Positions 1 through 10,984 are shown, counted from the stretch's first letter. The stretch: DNA of 64,000 bases from Eurosta solidaginis (GCF_040869045.1 NC_090321.1:180391596-180455595); one strand, 5' to 3'. The notes: a model not told the origin generated them from the letters alone. Translations and numbers: made by a program.

Positions 1-741
1 TAAGCATTGTTCCGTAAACGTTGACAAGCAATCAATTTGGTATATTGGCAGCAAGAAAGTTTAATTCACGACATCTGTGTTATTTGTTTAGTGACTCAAG
101 GAACAATGCAGTCATTGGAGTTGCTGATTTTTTAAGGTATTAATGTCAACGAAATGCGTATAAGATAAAACCATTTAAGATTGCAGTATGCTGACATCAA
201 TTTTCTTTAGAAAAATTAATATGCAGACATTTTTTTCTGCTGCTTAAATAGAGAAAAGACTATATATGAAATTAAGACGTACAGCCGCGAAGACGAAAAT
301 AGTAGTAGCAATTTTAATCAAGTTTGGTCAATAATTTATTTTATTTTCGATTATTTCAGAAAAGCTTCTATGAATTTTCTAACTGAAACTATGCAAACCA
401 ATCTCTCAAAAACTTTTTGAAAAAATTTGAAAATTCCAGAAATGTATACGCAAATTTCGAGCTTTTTATTTGGAGTTCTCTGGGTTGTCTTGAGTATGCA
501 ATCTTTACGACGAATCAATTTTAGACTAACAAAGTTTAAGTTATAAGTCTATCAAAATTCTCATTGATTGCTGTAAAGTTTTTTCCGGAGGATGGTTCAG
601 ACTCTTCCATATAAAAAATAAATCTTTGCGACTTTTGTAGGTTGAACGAGCTTTCAAGAGGTCTCGTGCTTAAGTAAAGATAAGTATACAGGTTGCTGTG
701 CCTATTGGGAGATTGGGATTTGTATAGAATTGCTATACTAT
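1..741. other. AT-rich intergenic DNA, no gene seen
   Basis: No reading frame with recognisable protein similarity, RNA gene or ordered repeat is visible. The stretch ends where a solo LTR begins. Confidence 0.6.
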
Positions 742-1316
742 TGTGACGAATATTAGTGACACTAAGTGATACTCACATCACTAGTCTCATGCTAAGTAAA
801 TGAAGCCACAACAACAATAAAGCAGACAGTCACTTGTATCTACATATACGAATCAATCATTATGTCTACACATATGTACGTACACGCAGCGGAGCGAGAC
901 GCACAAACACATACATATATCTTACCTGAGATACTCCCAAAAGTAGGCAATCGTCTGTGGAAGTATCACTCACATGTACACGCGCATGGGCTATGCGAGA
1001 AGCTATAAAACTCGCGCATATGTAGTTATAGCTGAGAAATTTATAGCTGGTAAACAAATAGAAAAGTCTAGAAATAGAAACGCCTAGAAATATGTCAACG
1101 AGGAAACCAAAAAGTATAAAAGCAGCGCCAGCTGAGGCACGACGAATCAGTTTGATTTAAGCACGCTATCTGTCGAGCAGTAGAAGTGTTATTGTGATGT
1201 ACTTTAATAAAGACAATTTTTCATTATTGCATAGTGGAGTTATTTATTCAACAGTTTAGTAATTCGAACGTTAGTAGAAGGTTGCAGGTAAGCGGAATTT
1301 CACTAAATTCGTTACA
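742..1316 (+). mobile_element. Solo LTR, gypsy-like (copy A)
   Basis: The segment begins TGTGACGAATATTAG and ends TTCGTTACA, giving near-perfect terminal inverted repeats. It aligns through most of its length with a second solo LTR at 20707-21315. Inside are a TATA box (AGTATAAAAG, about 1114) and a polyadenylation signal (AATAAA, 1206-1211) shortly before the conserved end, as expected of U3-R-U5. No primer-binding site, gag or pol follows, so this is a solo LTR left by recombination. No clean target duplication remains (CTAT on the left, AGAT on the right), so it is probably older than copy B. The gypsy assignment is inferred from copy B's 4-bp duplication. Confidence 0.75.
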
Positions 1317-1331
1317 AGATAATACAAAAAA

Positions 1332-1400
1332 AATTGGAAGAGAAGCTCGGCCTAAAATCTCTTCGGAGGTTATCGCGCCTTACACTTATTTTTATTTAAA
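1332..1400 (+). repeat. 3' end fragment of a tRNA-derived SINE
   Basis: About 50 bases (TTGGAAGAGAAGCTCGGCCT and the following CTCTTCGGAGGTTATCGCG) match the 3' end of the SINE at 2583-2865. The tail ends in T-rich sequence. Only the 3' end is present, directly downstream of the solo LTR. Confidence 0.7.
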
Positions 1401-2460
1401 ACAAAAAATAACTATATCTAAGAGAGCTACCCGAAAGAAGCATTGTAAGAAAATTAACGTTTTTATTGAGACTTCAAGGACCCTTCCTAATTCACACTCG
1501 GAAAATAACTAATACGAGCTATAGGTACTCAGTAGCCGGGAGAGATATGCCTACTTTTATTTACAACTTATTTTCTGCACTATATATCAGACTCCAAGCA
1601 TTCACATACAATGGGTGGCTTGTAGTCCATTAATATTGAAGAAAAAAGTGGAAATGATGCTGAAAGCCAGGGTATTCAAATCTCCAGGGCGTTCAAGCTA
1701 AAGAAACTTCACCTATTTAAGAATAAATTTGCCTACCCTTCCCAGTCGTAAAATATAGCAGTCTCTGCGTTCATTGGTATTTCCGGCCATTAGTGACATC
1801 TCATGACAAAAAGTTACATTAGGCTAATCAATATGCTCTGATTAGCAAATAAATAAGACCCAAGATTCATCCAACGAAGAATGTTCATGCTTATGAAAAA
1901 AAAAATCAGTATGAAGCTAAGTGGCACAACTGCGTTAATTGAGGGCACTAGGGGATACCCTCCTTTTTTGTGGACCTTGCGTTGATCTTACTCCTCTTCA
2001 CCTGCAGAAAATTCATGTATTTGTCCCACAATGGTATATAGACGACTTAGTAAGCTACAAACTACTAAGCGTGGTCGACGTTGATTCGCTTCCCAGGCAA
2101 ATATGGGTACAGCAATTTGATTTATTGTATCATTTGTTGCACTAGAATGGAACCACCTACAAAGAAAGATGTTTCCAATGTGCCCTAAATGAGACCAAAG
2201 CATTGTAATAGGTACACTGCTATGCAGCCAAAGTCCAGAAAACGTAATGTAAGTCTAGCTTGTGTAGTGTTCCTGCGTAAAACTACCTGTCTATTGAAGA
2301 ATTCGGCCACACTAATTTTTCTAGCAACAACTTGGCAATCCCCCAATGTATCTCACTCTTACAGCACTGGAGTGAAGATCAGCCTCAAAGACTACAGGTC
2401 CATTAGCTAAACATAATTTATGCTAAATAACTTAATAAGGCTACAATGTTAAATCGTTAT
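1401..2460. other. Intergenic DNA, no gene supported
   Basis: Short open frames occur on both strands but none shows recognisable motifs, start context or splice structure. I see no ordered repeat. Confidence 0.5.
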
Positions 2461-2464
2461 CTCA

Positions 2465-2960
2465 ACTAGACTAGACCAATGATATTTCGAAACCGTTCGG
2501 AGTTTTATTCGGTATTGTTTCGGAATAGCTTTGGGACTAACTCTGAGTTTTTTGGGATTATTTCGCAGCGATATCCGAATCGGCGGCCGCCATGGTGTGG
2601 TGGTGCCTACCACACCGAAGATCGTGAATTCACGACCCGGGGTAAGCAACTTTAAAATTTTAGAAACACGTTTTTTCAATTAGAACAAAGTCTTTCTGCC
2701 ATGAAAAGCTTCTGAGTGAAAACTCATCTGCCTTGCAGATGCCGTTCGGAGTAGACTTGAAATATTTTATATGAAATTTGTAGGAAAAATTAAAAATAAC
2801 ATGACGCAAATTGGAAGAGAAGCTCGGCCTAATGTCTATAAATCTCTTCGAAGGTTATCGCGCCTGAATCGTCCCCGCATTATTTTCGAGATAACTTCAA
2901 GACTATTCCGAGATTGTTTTCAATCACACCTCTGTTTTCGTCACACCTCTGAGTCTATTC
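2465..2960. repeat. Degenerate TTTCGGGA/TTCGAGAT-type simple repeat, split by a SINE
   Basis: On both sides of the SINE (2465-2576 and 2872-2960) the DNA consists of loosely periodic phrases such as ATTTCGAAACCGTTCGGAG, TTGTTTCGGAATAGC and TATTTTCGAGATAAC. The same style of repeat recurs at 24540-24735. The left and right parts read as one tract into which the SINE inserted. Confidence 0.5.
2583..2865 (+). repeat. tRNA-derived SINE
   Basis: The head (2583-2650) is tRNA-like: GCCATGGTGTGGTGGTGCCT resembles an A box, and GAATTCACGACCCGGGG is a decayed B-box region. The body continues with CCATGAAAAGCTTCTGAGTG and GCAGATGCCGTTCGGAGT and ends at GGTTATCGCGCCT. GAATCG flanks both ends (2577-2582 and 2866-2871), a short target duplication. 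The layout matches a tephritid SINE family known to me from memory; the exact family name cannot be assigned here. Confidence 0.75.
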
Positions 2961-3471
2961 GACACAATCCAAGAGTATTTTGTATGTAGTTTGATAACTA
3001 ATCTTGCTGTAATGTTTTTTAGCATTGTTTAGCATTATTAAAAATAAAATTTCTCGCCGGTAAAGGCATACAAAATTAGTGGTCGATTCTAAAAACTCAT
3101 AGCCATATATATAAGAGTTAATTCATCAATTTTCACCATGTCTTGATTTTTTGCACATTTTAACAGAAAAATACAAATTCTAAGTGTTAATTCCATGAAG
3201 GCATCTGTTTAATTTAGTGTTCTCTTTCCTAAAGTTTTGTCTATGCGTATCCACATAAAAATAGCAGATTCCATACTTAAATAAGATATCAAACTCACAA
3301 CTGTTAATAGCAACATAACTGGGTCTCGAGTCGATACTAACGTATGGTGAATGAAATCCGAACACAACTTGGGAACACAAAAACTAAGTACCCCCAATTT
3401 ATTAAAAACAAATTTCAGTGCATAAAATTAACGGGACATCTTTGTGACATTTTCGCGTAAAAATTATTTAT
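2961..3471. other. Intergenic DNA upstream of mariner relic
   Basis: AT-rich sequence. It may contain the left terminal region of the mariner copy that follows, but I could not pair it with a right terminal inverted repeat. No host gene seen. Confidence 0.45.
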
Positions 3472-4525
3472 ATGAGGCCACCATTAGTAGTCAAAATGTC
3501 TTTGAACGAGTTTCTGTGGAGCGAATTAGTTTGGAAATTTTATGAAAATAATCCTGACAAAAGCACAAACGTAATATTTCTTCACTTCAGGGACATGGGA
3601 TTTAAGATAACATCCATATATAAGACTATTATGCTTTTCAGAGATAATAAAAGCATATCTCGAAAAAAAGGTTCCGACAAAAAATGGAATTTACAAGACA
3701 GTAAAGTACGTGAAAGGTTGAAAGCAGATACAGTGGGCAAAAGCAAAACCGTTCCGTCAGCTCGGACAAAAACACCAAGTTGATAAGAATGCTATTAAAT
3801 ATTATTTGGAAGCTATGAATATACAAATTAAAGAAAGAAAATCGAAAACAGCTACTACAGAAAAGCAGGCACAAACAATTAAATCCAGGTTGCGGCTACT
3901 TTCGCAATTTTTTTTTTCCACATCTTCAACTTACAAATGCGTTATGGACGATAAGAGCTACTTCACAGTGGAAGGCAACAAATGGCACCTAAAGTATTAC
4001 TTCGAGTCCAAAAAACGAAAATCTTCCGACAAAGTGATATATATTCAAAATACTAAATTTCCCGGGAATTTTGTTGTGGCTAACAATCAGCGAGCGTGGA
4101 ATAAGTGAGTCCGTATATTTCAAGGGTAGTTTAGCCGTTTCTGCTCAGTCTTATATAGAGAAATGCATTCCAGAATTTCAAAAATTTATTAAAAAGGGGA
4201 AAGTTAGTATTCCGGCTGGATTTGCATCTTCACATTATGCAAAAAGCAAGCTAAGGGACGTACATAGCCGCAAAATTGAATTTGTACCTAAAAAGTACAA
4301 CCCCCCAAACGTTGCCCCATCTGAGACCAATTGAAACTTTTTGGGCAAAGTTTAATAGGCTTGCTTTATGGGAAGGATAGCCTGCAAAAAATACGACGTA
4401 TTTAGTTAATAAAGTCAAAAAGGGGCTTAAAAATATCGATACAAAAGGAAATCAAGAATCAATGAGGAAATTTCCGGAAAAAATAGGAAAAGCAAACCGT
4501 AATGGAGCAAATATTTATTTATAAA
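3472..4525 (+). pseudogene. Tc1/mariner superfamily transposase, inactivated
   Basis: Three frames joined in order give a transposase. An N-terminal helix-turn-helix region (3472-3780) contains FLWSELVWKFYE and FRDMGFKITSIYKTI. The middle part (3790-4070) carries the first catalytic Asp in VMDDKSYFTVEG. The C-terminal part (about 4070-4525) carries WLTISERGISE and LRPIETFWAKF, the latter holding the third acidic residue. Frameshifts lie near 3770, 4070 and 4305. The second catalytic Asp, expected in a WPDLASSHYAK-type motif, is Gly here (PAGFASSHYAK), and a stop follows FNRLALWEG. The copy cannot encode an active enzyme. Terminal inverted repeats were not identified. Confidence 0.8.
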
Positions 4526-5015
4526 TGTATCTTATATATCTAGATATTATAATAAATTTACTTTAAATAAAACAAATATCATTTCATACTTTGTTTTGAC
4601 TATAATACGTTTGTTCAGATTTCATTCACCTTACGTTAAATCGAATAAGCAAAGCAAACGAGTTGCCGACATTAACAACTACGTGCAGGTGAAAATGAAA
4701 GATAAGACAAAAGAAAGAAGAAAATCGTAAATGAAAAATAGCAAAGATTAATAGCTAATTTTTTGTCAAACCAAAAGTGGTGAGCGTGTAATTCTTTAGG
4801 CTCACACAGCAGTTGAGACATATTTGATGTCAGAGTCAAATTGGCATATCAATTGGCTGACAAGTACATCACTCAAGTAGAAATTGATATATTGCTAGAT
4901 TAGTATGTGGATGGAAATATACGAAACAGAAATCACTTTTCTTTTTTTTTTGTATGCTTAAACCAACATTTCCATACTCAATAAATGTGGTCATTTAAGC
5001 ACATTCATTAAAGTC
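4526..5015. other. AT-rich DNA, probable intron or intergenic
   Basis: No coding signal seen. Because it lies 3' of the minus-strand exon's splice donor, it would be intronic if that exon is real. Confidence 0.4.
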
Positions 5016-5021
5016 ACTTAC

Positions 5022-5230
5022 CTCTTCATAAATAAAAGTATCAATTTCCTCCAATGGTTTGCCGTACATATTCTCCGGAAACGGTTCGAATTTCTTTGGC
5101 AATACATCGCCATCTTCAACCGTTGCCTTTGTCCTCGGATGGAAGCCATATTCACGCACCAATTGTATGTGACGATTTTCGTGTTTAATTTGTGATTTTT
5201 GTGTATATTCAACGACTTGCTGTGTGGCAA
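5022..5230 (-). CDS. Internal exon, sodium-channel-family N-terminus (putative)
   Basis: On the minus strand a 209-nt open exon is bounded by an acceptor (TTTAAATTCCAG before 5230) and a consensus donor (GAG|GTAAGT after 5022). After two bases completing a split codon it encodes 69 residues without a stop, including TKATVEDGDVLPKKFEPF and ENMYGKPLEEIDTFIYEE. The P-x-x-(M/L)-x-G-x-PLE-(E/D)-IDxF pattern resembles the cytoplasmic segment before the first transmembrane domain of voltage-gated sodium channels. Among the insect proteins I remember, the NaCP60E/DSC1-like type fits better than para. It would help form a plasma-membrane cation channel. No neighbouring exon could be placed in this window, so introns must be long. 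The exon call is stronger than the family call. Confidence 0.5.
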
Positions 5231-5529
5231 CTGGAATTTAAAGAAAATGTTAGTTTAAAAATTGCATAAGCATATATATTTTTCTTTTATTCAAAAGTTA
5301 ACAAATCCAGCAGATGTTAGCCTGGCCGAGTGTGCTATCAGACTGTTGGGGGAGGCATAATGAGAATGAATGTGGAGAGAGAGAGAGTGCAGTACAAAAT
5401 ATTGTTTACTATATTGGAGCTGAAGTTAATACTGTTTTCACACAGAAACTTAATGATCTCATTTCACCTTCTAATGAAATCGTAAATTGCTTTCACACAG
5501 AAGTAACTGCTCGATTAGTATGAGGGATG

Positions 5530-5781
5530 AAATGTCAAGCGAATAAAATGACAATGCTATATAACAGACAATCATGGCGGAACGATACAAGGTAGCAACA
5601 TGGTGACATACCTGCATACATAGATAAGAATTTCATGTACTTTGTTTTTGTAAATTCGATGGACAAATGTCAAAATCGTACTGCGCCGGAAGTTGATGTA
5701 TCAAATCAACTAAAAAAAGGTTATAATCAGCTGTTCGATGCGGCCACCTTGTATCGTTCCGCCATGCAGACCATGACATTT
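5530..5781. repeat. Small inverted-repeat element (MITE-like)
   Basis: A perfect 21-bp inverted repeat (CATGGCGGAACGATACAAGGT at 5573-5593, its complement at 5746-5766) is separated by about 150 bp. Outside it lies a second inverted pair, AAATGTCA (5530-5537) and TGACATTT (5774-5781). No ORF or clear target duplication. It could be a MITE or a hairpin-forming repeat fragment. Confidence 0.5.
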
Positions 5782-6154
5782 ACTTTGACAAATGACATTT
5801 TTAAGCATTGAACGCACCAAAAAATAAGGAATTGAACGCTCCCAACAGAGTTGCATTGTGCTTTTGACTTCATTAGGCATTCGATTAGCTACTAATGAAA
5901 TAATTATACATTCGAATTTTGTAGGGAAGATTGAGCTCAATAAGCGTCTTAATGTAGAAAACTGCCTTTATTATTCAATAAGCCGTCTGCGTGAAAACAG
6001 TATAAGGCCGCACAAAGTCTTTCGGGCCTGCTAGTAAAGATATTAAGTCCCCTCTTTACGAGTAAGCAGGTCACTAGCAGGTTACTATTATCATTTCTAT
6101 AGGCATCTACCACTGTCCTGAAATCTTCTGTTATCCGCCGATATTTCTGGTATC
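5782..6154. other. Intergenic DNA before RTE-like LINE
   Basis: No protein or RNA feature recognised. The last part may include diverged upstream LINE sequence. Confidence 0.4.
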
Positions 6155-7364
6155 AGCAGGCATTTGAAGCTCTCGCTGATGGATTTCCTGCGGAGCTATT
6201 CAAATACGGCGGCAAGGAGTTGGTAAGGCGCATGCAGCAGCTTCTTAGCAAAATATGGGCGGACGAGTGCATGTCCGACGGTTGGAATCTAAGTGTTCTT
6301 TGCCCAGGGGGATACTGCAAAATGCACCAAATATCGTGGAATCAGCCTTCTTAATATCGCATATAAGGTCCTTTCAAGTGTATTGTGCGAAAGATTGAAG
6401 CCCACCGTGAACCAACTGATTGGACCTTATCAGTGCGGCTTCAGACCTGGTAAATCTACCATCGACCAGATTTCCACAATGCGCCAAATCTTGGAAAAAA
6501 CCCGTAAAAAGAGAATCGACACAGATCACCTCTTCGTCGACTTTAAAGCCGCCTTCGACAGCACGAAAAGGAGGTGCCTATATGCCGCTATGTCTGAATT
6601 TGGTTTCCCCGTAAAACTTATACGGCTGTGCAAAATGACGTTGAGCAACACCATCAGCTCAGTCAGAATTGGGAAGGACCTCTCCGAGCCGTTCGAAACT
6701 AAACGAGGTTTCAGACAGGGTGACCCCCTATCTTTCGATTTCTTTAATTTGATGCTAGAGAAAATTATACTAGCTGCAGAATTTAACCGCACTGGAACAA
6801 TATACTATAAAAGCGTGCAATTACTGGCATATGCTGATGACATTGATATCATCGGCCTAAACACCCGCGCTGTTAGTTCTGCTTACTCCAAACTGGAAAA
6901 AAAGCGGCAAAGATGGGTTTGATGGTGAATGAGGACAAAACGAAGTACCTGCTGTCATCCAGTAATGAGTCGGCGCATCAGCGCCTTGGCAACCACGCTA
7001 CTGTTGGCAGCCATAATTTCGAAATAGTAAAAGACTTCGTTTATTTGGGAACCAGCATCAACACTAGCAACAACATCAGCACTGAAATCCAGCGAAGAAT
7101 CAATCTTGCCAATAAATGCTACTTTGGACTAGGTAGGCAATTAAAAAGTAAAGTCCTCTCTCGGCGAACGAAAATCATACTCTACAAGTCACTTATCGTA
7201 CCCGTCCTGCTATGCTCCGTTAGAAGGACTAGGTGGAAAGCGATTTAAACTCCCTTGGTGTGACCAATTGGCGCCGGTTGGCGGAGCGAAGAAGCGACTG
7301 GCGCGCCTTGTTGGACGGCCATAACCGTTTAGACGGTTAAGCGCCAATTAAGTAAGTAAGTAAG
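6155..7364 (+). pseudogene. RTE-like non-LTR retrotransposon, 5'-truncated RT relic
   Basis: Starting near GFPAELFKYGGKEL (about 6180), the plus strand encodes a reverse transcriptase: YRGISLLNIAYKVL, GFRPGKSTIDQI, FVDFKAAFDS (first catalytic Asp), GFRQGDPLS and LLAYADDIDIIG (YADD box, about 6824-6850). A frameshift follows in an A tract at about 6895-6903 (seven A where five would keep the frame), and coding resumes with KMGLMVNEDKTKYLLS and DFVYLGTSINT. After PVLLCS an internal deletion joins to the C-terminal tail TNWRRLAERRSDWRALLDGH, which ends at DG* near 7340. The 3' end is a (TAAG)4 tail (7349-7364), typical of short-tandem-tailed LINEs. The RTE clade is my best assignment, not certain. 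Confidence 0.8.
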
Positions 7365-7378
7365 CTCGACTTTCATCA

Positions 7379-7810
7379 TCATACCAGTGTTTCTTCGGCC
7401 TCGTTAGAACCTGGGGGTACCCGTAGAGCCGGTATAGTGAGTTGGATATGTACTCCCATTGCACGGTTGAACGTCAGGTCAATGATTGTTCTCGGTGAGC
7501 AGGTATGTGCGCCGGGTGGAGTAATCATGAGCGATATGTTTTGTGAGCAGGTTTTGCATGGCAAGAAGTGATCAAATAAGCTTTGTGTTTTTTGATCAGG
7601 AGGCAACCAAGGAGATCGCTTCATTTGTTTTTGCTAGCACCTGGTACAACAGATAACTACATTTCAAGCTACGGGGAAGTCCAACAGTCTCGGAAATGTT
7701 ACATCGTCAATCTGAATTTTCCGAACGTTTGATAAAATACCTCCAACCCCTAGGTTGAAGTCGTCAAGCCTGATTTTGATATCATCGTATATCTTTTCTC
7801 ATAAAAAGAT
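7379..7810 (-). pseudogene. Coding-like relic, unidentified
   Basis: On the minus strand an open frame (7379-7624) and the sequence upstream of it read as protein-like text with few stops: KIYDDIKIRLDDFNLG, RKIQIDDVTFPRLLDF, SPWLPPDQKTQSLFDHFL, SPRTIIDLTFNRAMG. I do not recognise the family. Position among LINE debris suggests a decayed retroelement. No function is assigned. Confidence 0.3.
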
Positions 7811-8228
7811 AGTGTGCCCACTTCGATCAAATCATCCTACCCTGAAGAGGATCACGGTGAGTCGATTGTCCATATCCGTGAACGGCAATACTTAGCGCCT
7901 TTCTATAAAGTAACTATTTTAGACAATCCAAGGCCCTATCGGATCATTTGCATTGCTCAGTCCATCGCTTGTGCTATGATGTCAACCTTTACCTCCACGC
8001 GAACTTCTACGTTCGCTTAGATCGTGGCATTTTAAATATGGTCGAGCTTATTTTTATACCAAATAGATATTACATGAAATATTGCGGCATCAGAGTGCAA
8101 ATGAATTTCACTCTGTGTTTGTATTTATATCTTAAAAATCACAAAAGAGTATTTATATTGCTACATCTTTCATTGAAATGTTCTCGGCAAAAATATCAGC
8201 ATATTGAAAATATAAAAGTCCCAATTAC
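7811..8228. other. Intergenic DNA, no gene supported
   Basis: Two overlapping short frames on the plus strand have no recognisable motif. The segment ends at the left inverted repeat of the next element. Confidence 0.4.
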
Positions 8229-8525
8229 ACCGCGTAACACACATTGTGTCCTATGAACCAAATATACTTTTTTGGAAAGAGGAAAAAAAATGAAAATACA
8301 CGTGTATCGGCGATTTTCATGCACACGTCAGAATTTTTTTATGTATAAAGTATAAAGCTCGTAGTGTCCATCTGTCCGCCTGTGTGCAAGACTTTGGATC
8401 GCTTTTTAACCCTTTTTTCGTCATCCAATCGAGCTGAATTTTTGCAGCCAGACTCGTGAAAATGTCTGTATCACGTCAAATTTTTTAAAAAATAGATTTT
8501 TATCAATTATCAGATTTCCCAGAAT
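8229..8525 (+). repeat. Left terminal inverted repeat
   Basis: Pairs with about 10985-11136 read on the minus strand. It is broken by an insertion at 8340-8440 bracketed by a GAATTTTT repeat, and contains the palindromic hexamer CACGTG region ACACGTGTATCGGCG. Confidence 0.65.
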
Positions 8526-8690
8526 TAAAACAAAAAAAAATTTATTTCACTTTTTTCGGCATAACTTGAAGGGACTCCAAATCTTTAAACTACTAAAGCG
8601 TTCCGAAAAAAAAAAAACAAATTGTTTTTCGACCCATATATTTAATTTAAGTGGAAGCCGCGACCATGCTACAAAGTAGGCGTAGAAAGT

Positions 8691-10838
8691 ATACAACATC
8701 TACCATTGGTGCAGCCATCTCAAATCATTTTGCCAGCACTACACATTAAGCTCGGTGTCGTATCAAATTTTGTTAAAAAACTGGATCGTGAAGGCGATGC
8801 GATTACAAGTTTGCGCAAAATTTTTCCGAAACTGAGCGGCGCAAAGATTCATGCAGGCATTTGTTTAAGAAGGCATTCAGTAACTTTATTTTTTATGATG
8901 TGTATGATTTAAGGTGTTTTCAATGGTCCGCAGATAGATCCCCCCGTGGGTTAGGGGTTAGAATATGCCCACGGTAGGTATACCGGTCGTAAAAGGCGAC
9001 CATAATATCATGGGTACCCAATCCATGAGTAAGGTGTTTTACTCGAAAGGTAGCAGGGTGGACGCGGGTATCACCCTGTGGGACCCTAGGCAAGGTCTTT
9101 ATAAAAACTGCTACCGCGGGAGCAGGAGAAGCCAGTGTGATCTGGTGCACTGCATCGAACAGTGCTTTGTACTCAGGTCTCACCTCCTGTCCTGGGATGG
9201 CCCCCTTGTGGGAGCATCGCGGTGGTTGTGGTTTCAAATAGAGTTAACTTATGACACACGCTCTGAGTAGACTTGTTTTCCCTTGGGGCGTGCAAACCCA
9301 AGGGAATTCGGTCTCATACTTGCCACGGCAATCCCAATCTCATTGAGAAACTGACCCTGAGGGGCAGATGAAAGGTTGGTCACATCCCTTAATTTGTGGC
9401 AACCGGAGATGCCGGTTATATATGATGAAAAACGGTGATTGAAAGATGGTGAAGAAACGCATGTCTATCGTCAGCCGAAAAACAATCGATAATTGTACGA
9501 GTGGGCCGGTGCTCATCTCGTCTTTTGAGATCTTTGAGGCTGCTTTAGACTGCGTAGCGAATAGGAGGCGTTCGCTGAATGGATGGCCACATCCAAAAAT
9601 GTGGCAAGATTTGACGCTGTCAAATCACTGCAGTGTGGCGGACTGCAATGCAAGGATGTTGCTGGGGCAGGTACTCGGTCACTTACAGGTCTGTGAGCGG
9701 AAAAGGTTGGACACATCCCTTTAATTGTGGTAGGAGTGTAATTGGAGGCAAAATGGAGCATAATTGTTGGGTAATTGAGTGAAAATTGGAGCGAAATTAG
9801 TAGCAAAAATGGAAGCCCATAGTAGCACAATATGGCACACAATGTCTGTCAACGTAGTGTGGCCTCAAGCGATGTCGAGGGGCATTGTTGAGGCGGGCAC
9901 TCGGCACTCACATGTCTGTGTGCGGAAAAGGTTGGTCACATCCCTTGATTTTAATTGTGATGGAGTTTTAAGACGGAGCATAATTTGATGCCAAGCTAAC
10001 TCTGTTTGTCAACGTAGTGCGGCCCTTAAGCAATATCTAAGCAAAACCAGCTCCGTCGTCAACAATGTTTTACATTGTTGTTCCACTGCAGTACAGGAAA
10101 GGTTGGTCACATTCCTAAATTGCGACAAAACACAATATCTCAATCTGATTAACATGTTAATCAGATATCGAGATATCAAAATCAATGAAAGAGGGATTCT
10201 GAGGCAAGCACGGAACTCGCGGTGGAGTTGCCGTGCAACCGGGTGCCATTACCCGAAAATGGAAGGGGAGGATGGATAGTCCTCCTCGGCCAAACCAAGG
10301 CCCAGCTCACCGATTTGGTACCAACTTGTTGGGCCGAAGATCAACGGATATTGATCTGTGTTTTACACCGGAGGTAGGTCTACGAAGACAATGACTCCTG
10401 TAAGCACGTATTGTCTGTCCGCAGATAGAAAAAATAGTTGCAAGTTATGAATTTTCTTCAAAATTGAATGCTATCGAACAAAGTGCATGGAAAGGCACAG
10501 GTGCCGTTATTGAGCAGTTTCTTGGCAACAAACGGGCTGCCAATTATAAAAATATTGTTGCAGAAATGATTTCGGCATATGGCGAAATGGGCATATTAAT
10601 GTCGCTAAAGGTCCATTTCCTTCACAATCATTTAGATTTTTTCCCTGATGATTTAGGAGCTTGTAGCAATGAGCATGACGTAAGGTTCCATCAGGACATT
10701 GGGGCTATTGAAAAGCGCTTTAAAGGACAAGACATTACGCATATGCTTGGCGTATACTGTTGGTCTATTTGTCGCAATACTGACTCAAATGCTTACAAAT
10801 GCAAAAACAAAAGTCCTAAGTTTCTTGAGAAGCATTGA
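8691..10838 (+). pseudogene. Uncharacterised arthropod transposase-like protein, C-terminal half
   Basis: Exon 1 (8691-8856) encodes PLVQPSQIILPALHIKLG and KIFPKLSGAKIHAG. A 57-nt intron with GC-AG ends (8857-8913) fits: removing it gives IHAG|VFNGPQI, matching the GIFVGPQI block I remember for this family, while reading through meets a stop. Coding resumes after the nested insert at 10429 with SAWKGTGAVIEQFLGNKRA, MSLKVHFLHNHLDFFP, NEHDVRFHQDIGAIEKRF and YCWSICRNTD, ending at about 10838. The blocks LPxLHIKLG, FLGN, HFLHxHLDFFP and RFHQDI recur in a multicopy protein family of aphids, flies and other arthropods. It is not named in my memory; a transposase role is inferred from TIRs and copy number. 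The N-terminal domain is absent here but present at 22008-22440. Confidence 0.7.
8938..10417 (+). mobile_element. 1.48-kb nested insertion with 11-bp target duplication
   Basis: TCCGCAGATAG occurs at 8927-8937 and again at 10418-10428, and removing the insert rejoins the transposase frame (GPQ-IEKIVASYEF), which proves a late insertion. The insert starts with GGGTTAGAATATGCCCACGG, a module also found near 24254. It carries four copies of a GGTTGGTCACATCCCTT-type motif (about 9375, 9706, 9930 and 10100) and a perfect 24-bp palindrome at 10143-10166. Three short open frames (8965-9270, 9446-9724, 9779-9988) have no recognisable domain. Long target duplication and no terminal inverted repeats favour a retroposon (SINE or LINE-derived), but the family is unknown. 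Confidence 0.7.
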
Positions 10839-10984
10839 AATTTTTAATATAATAAAAATAAAAAAAAATTTGGTTTTTAATGATCTGAAACGGTTACAAA
10901 AAAAAAAAAAAACCGATAACCAGTTAAAAAAAAAAATTCAGGAACATCTGAGAATTGATAAAAATCTATTTTTTTTTTTAATTT

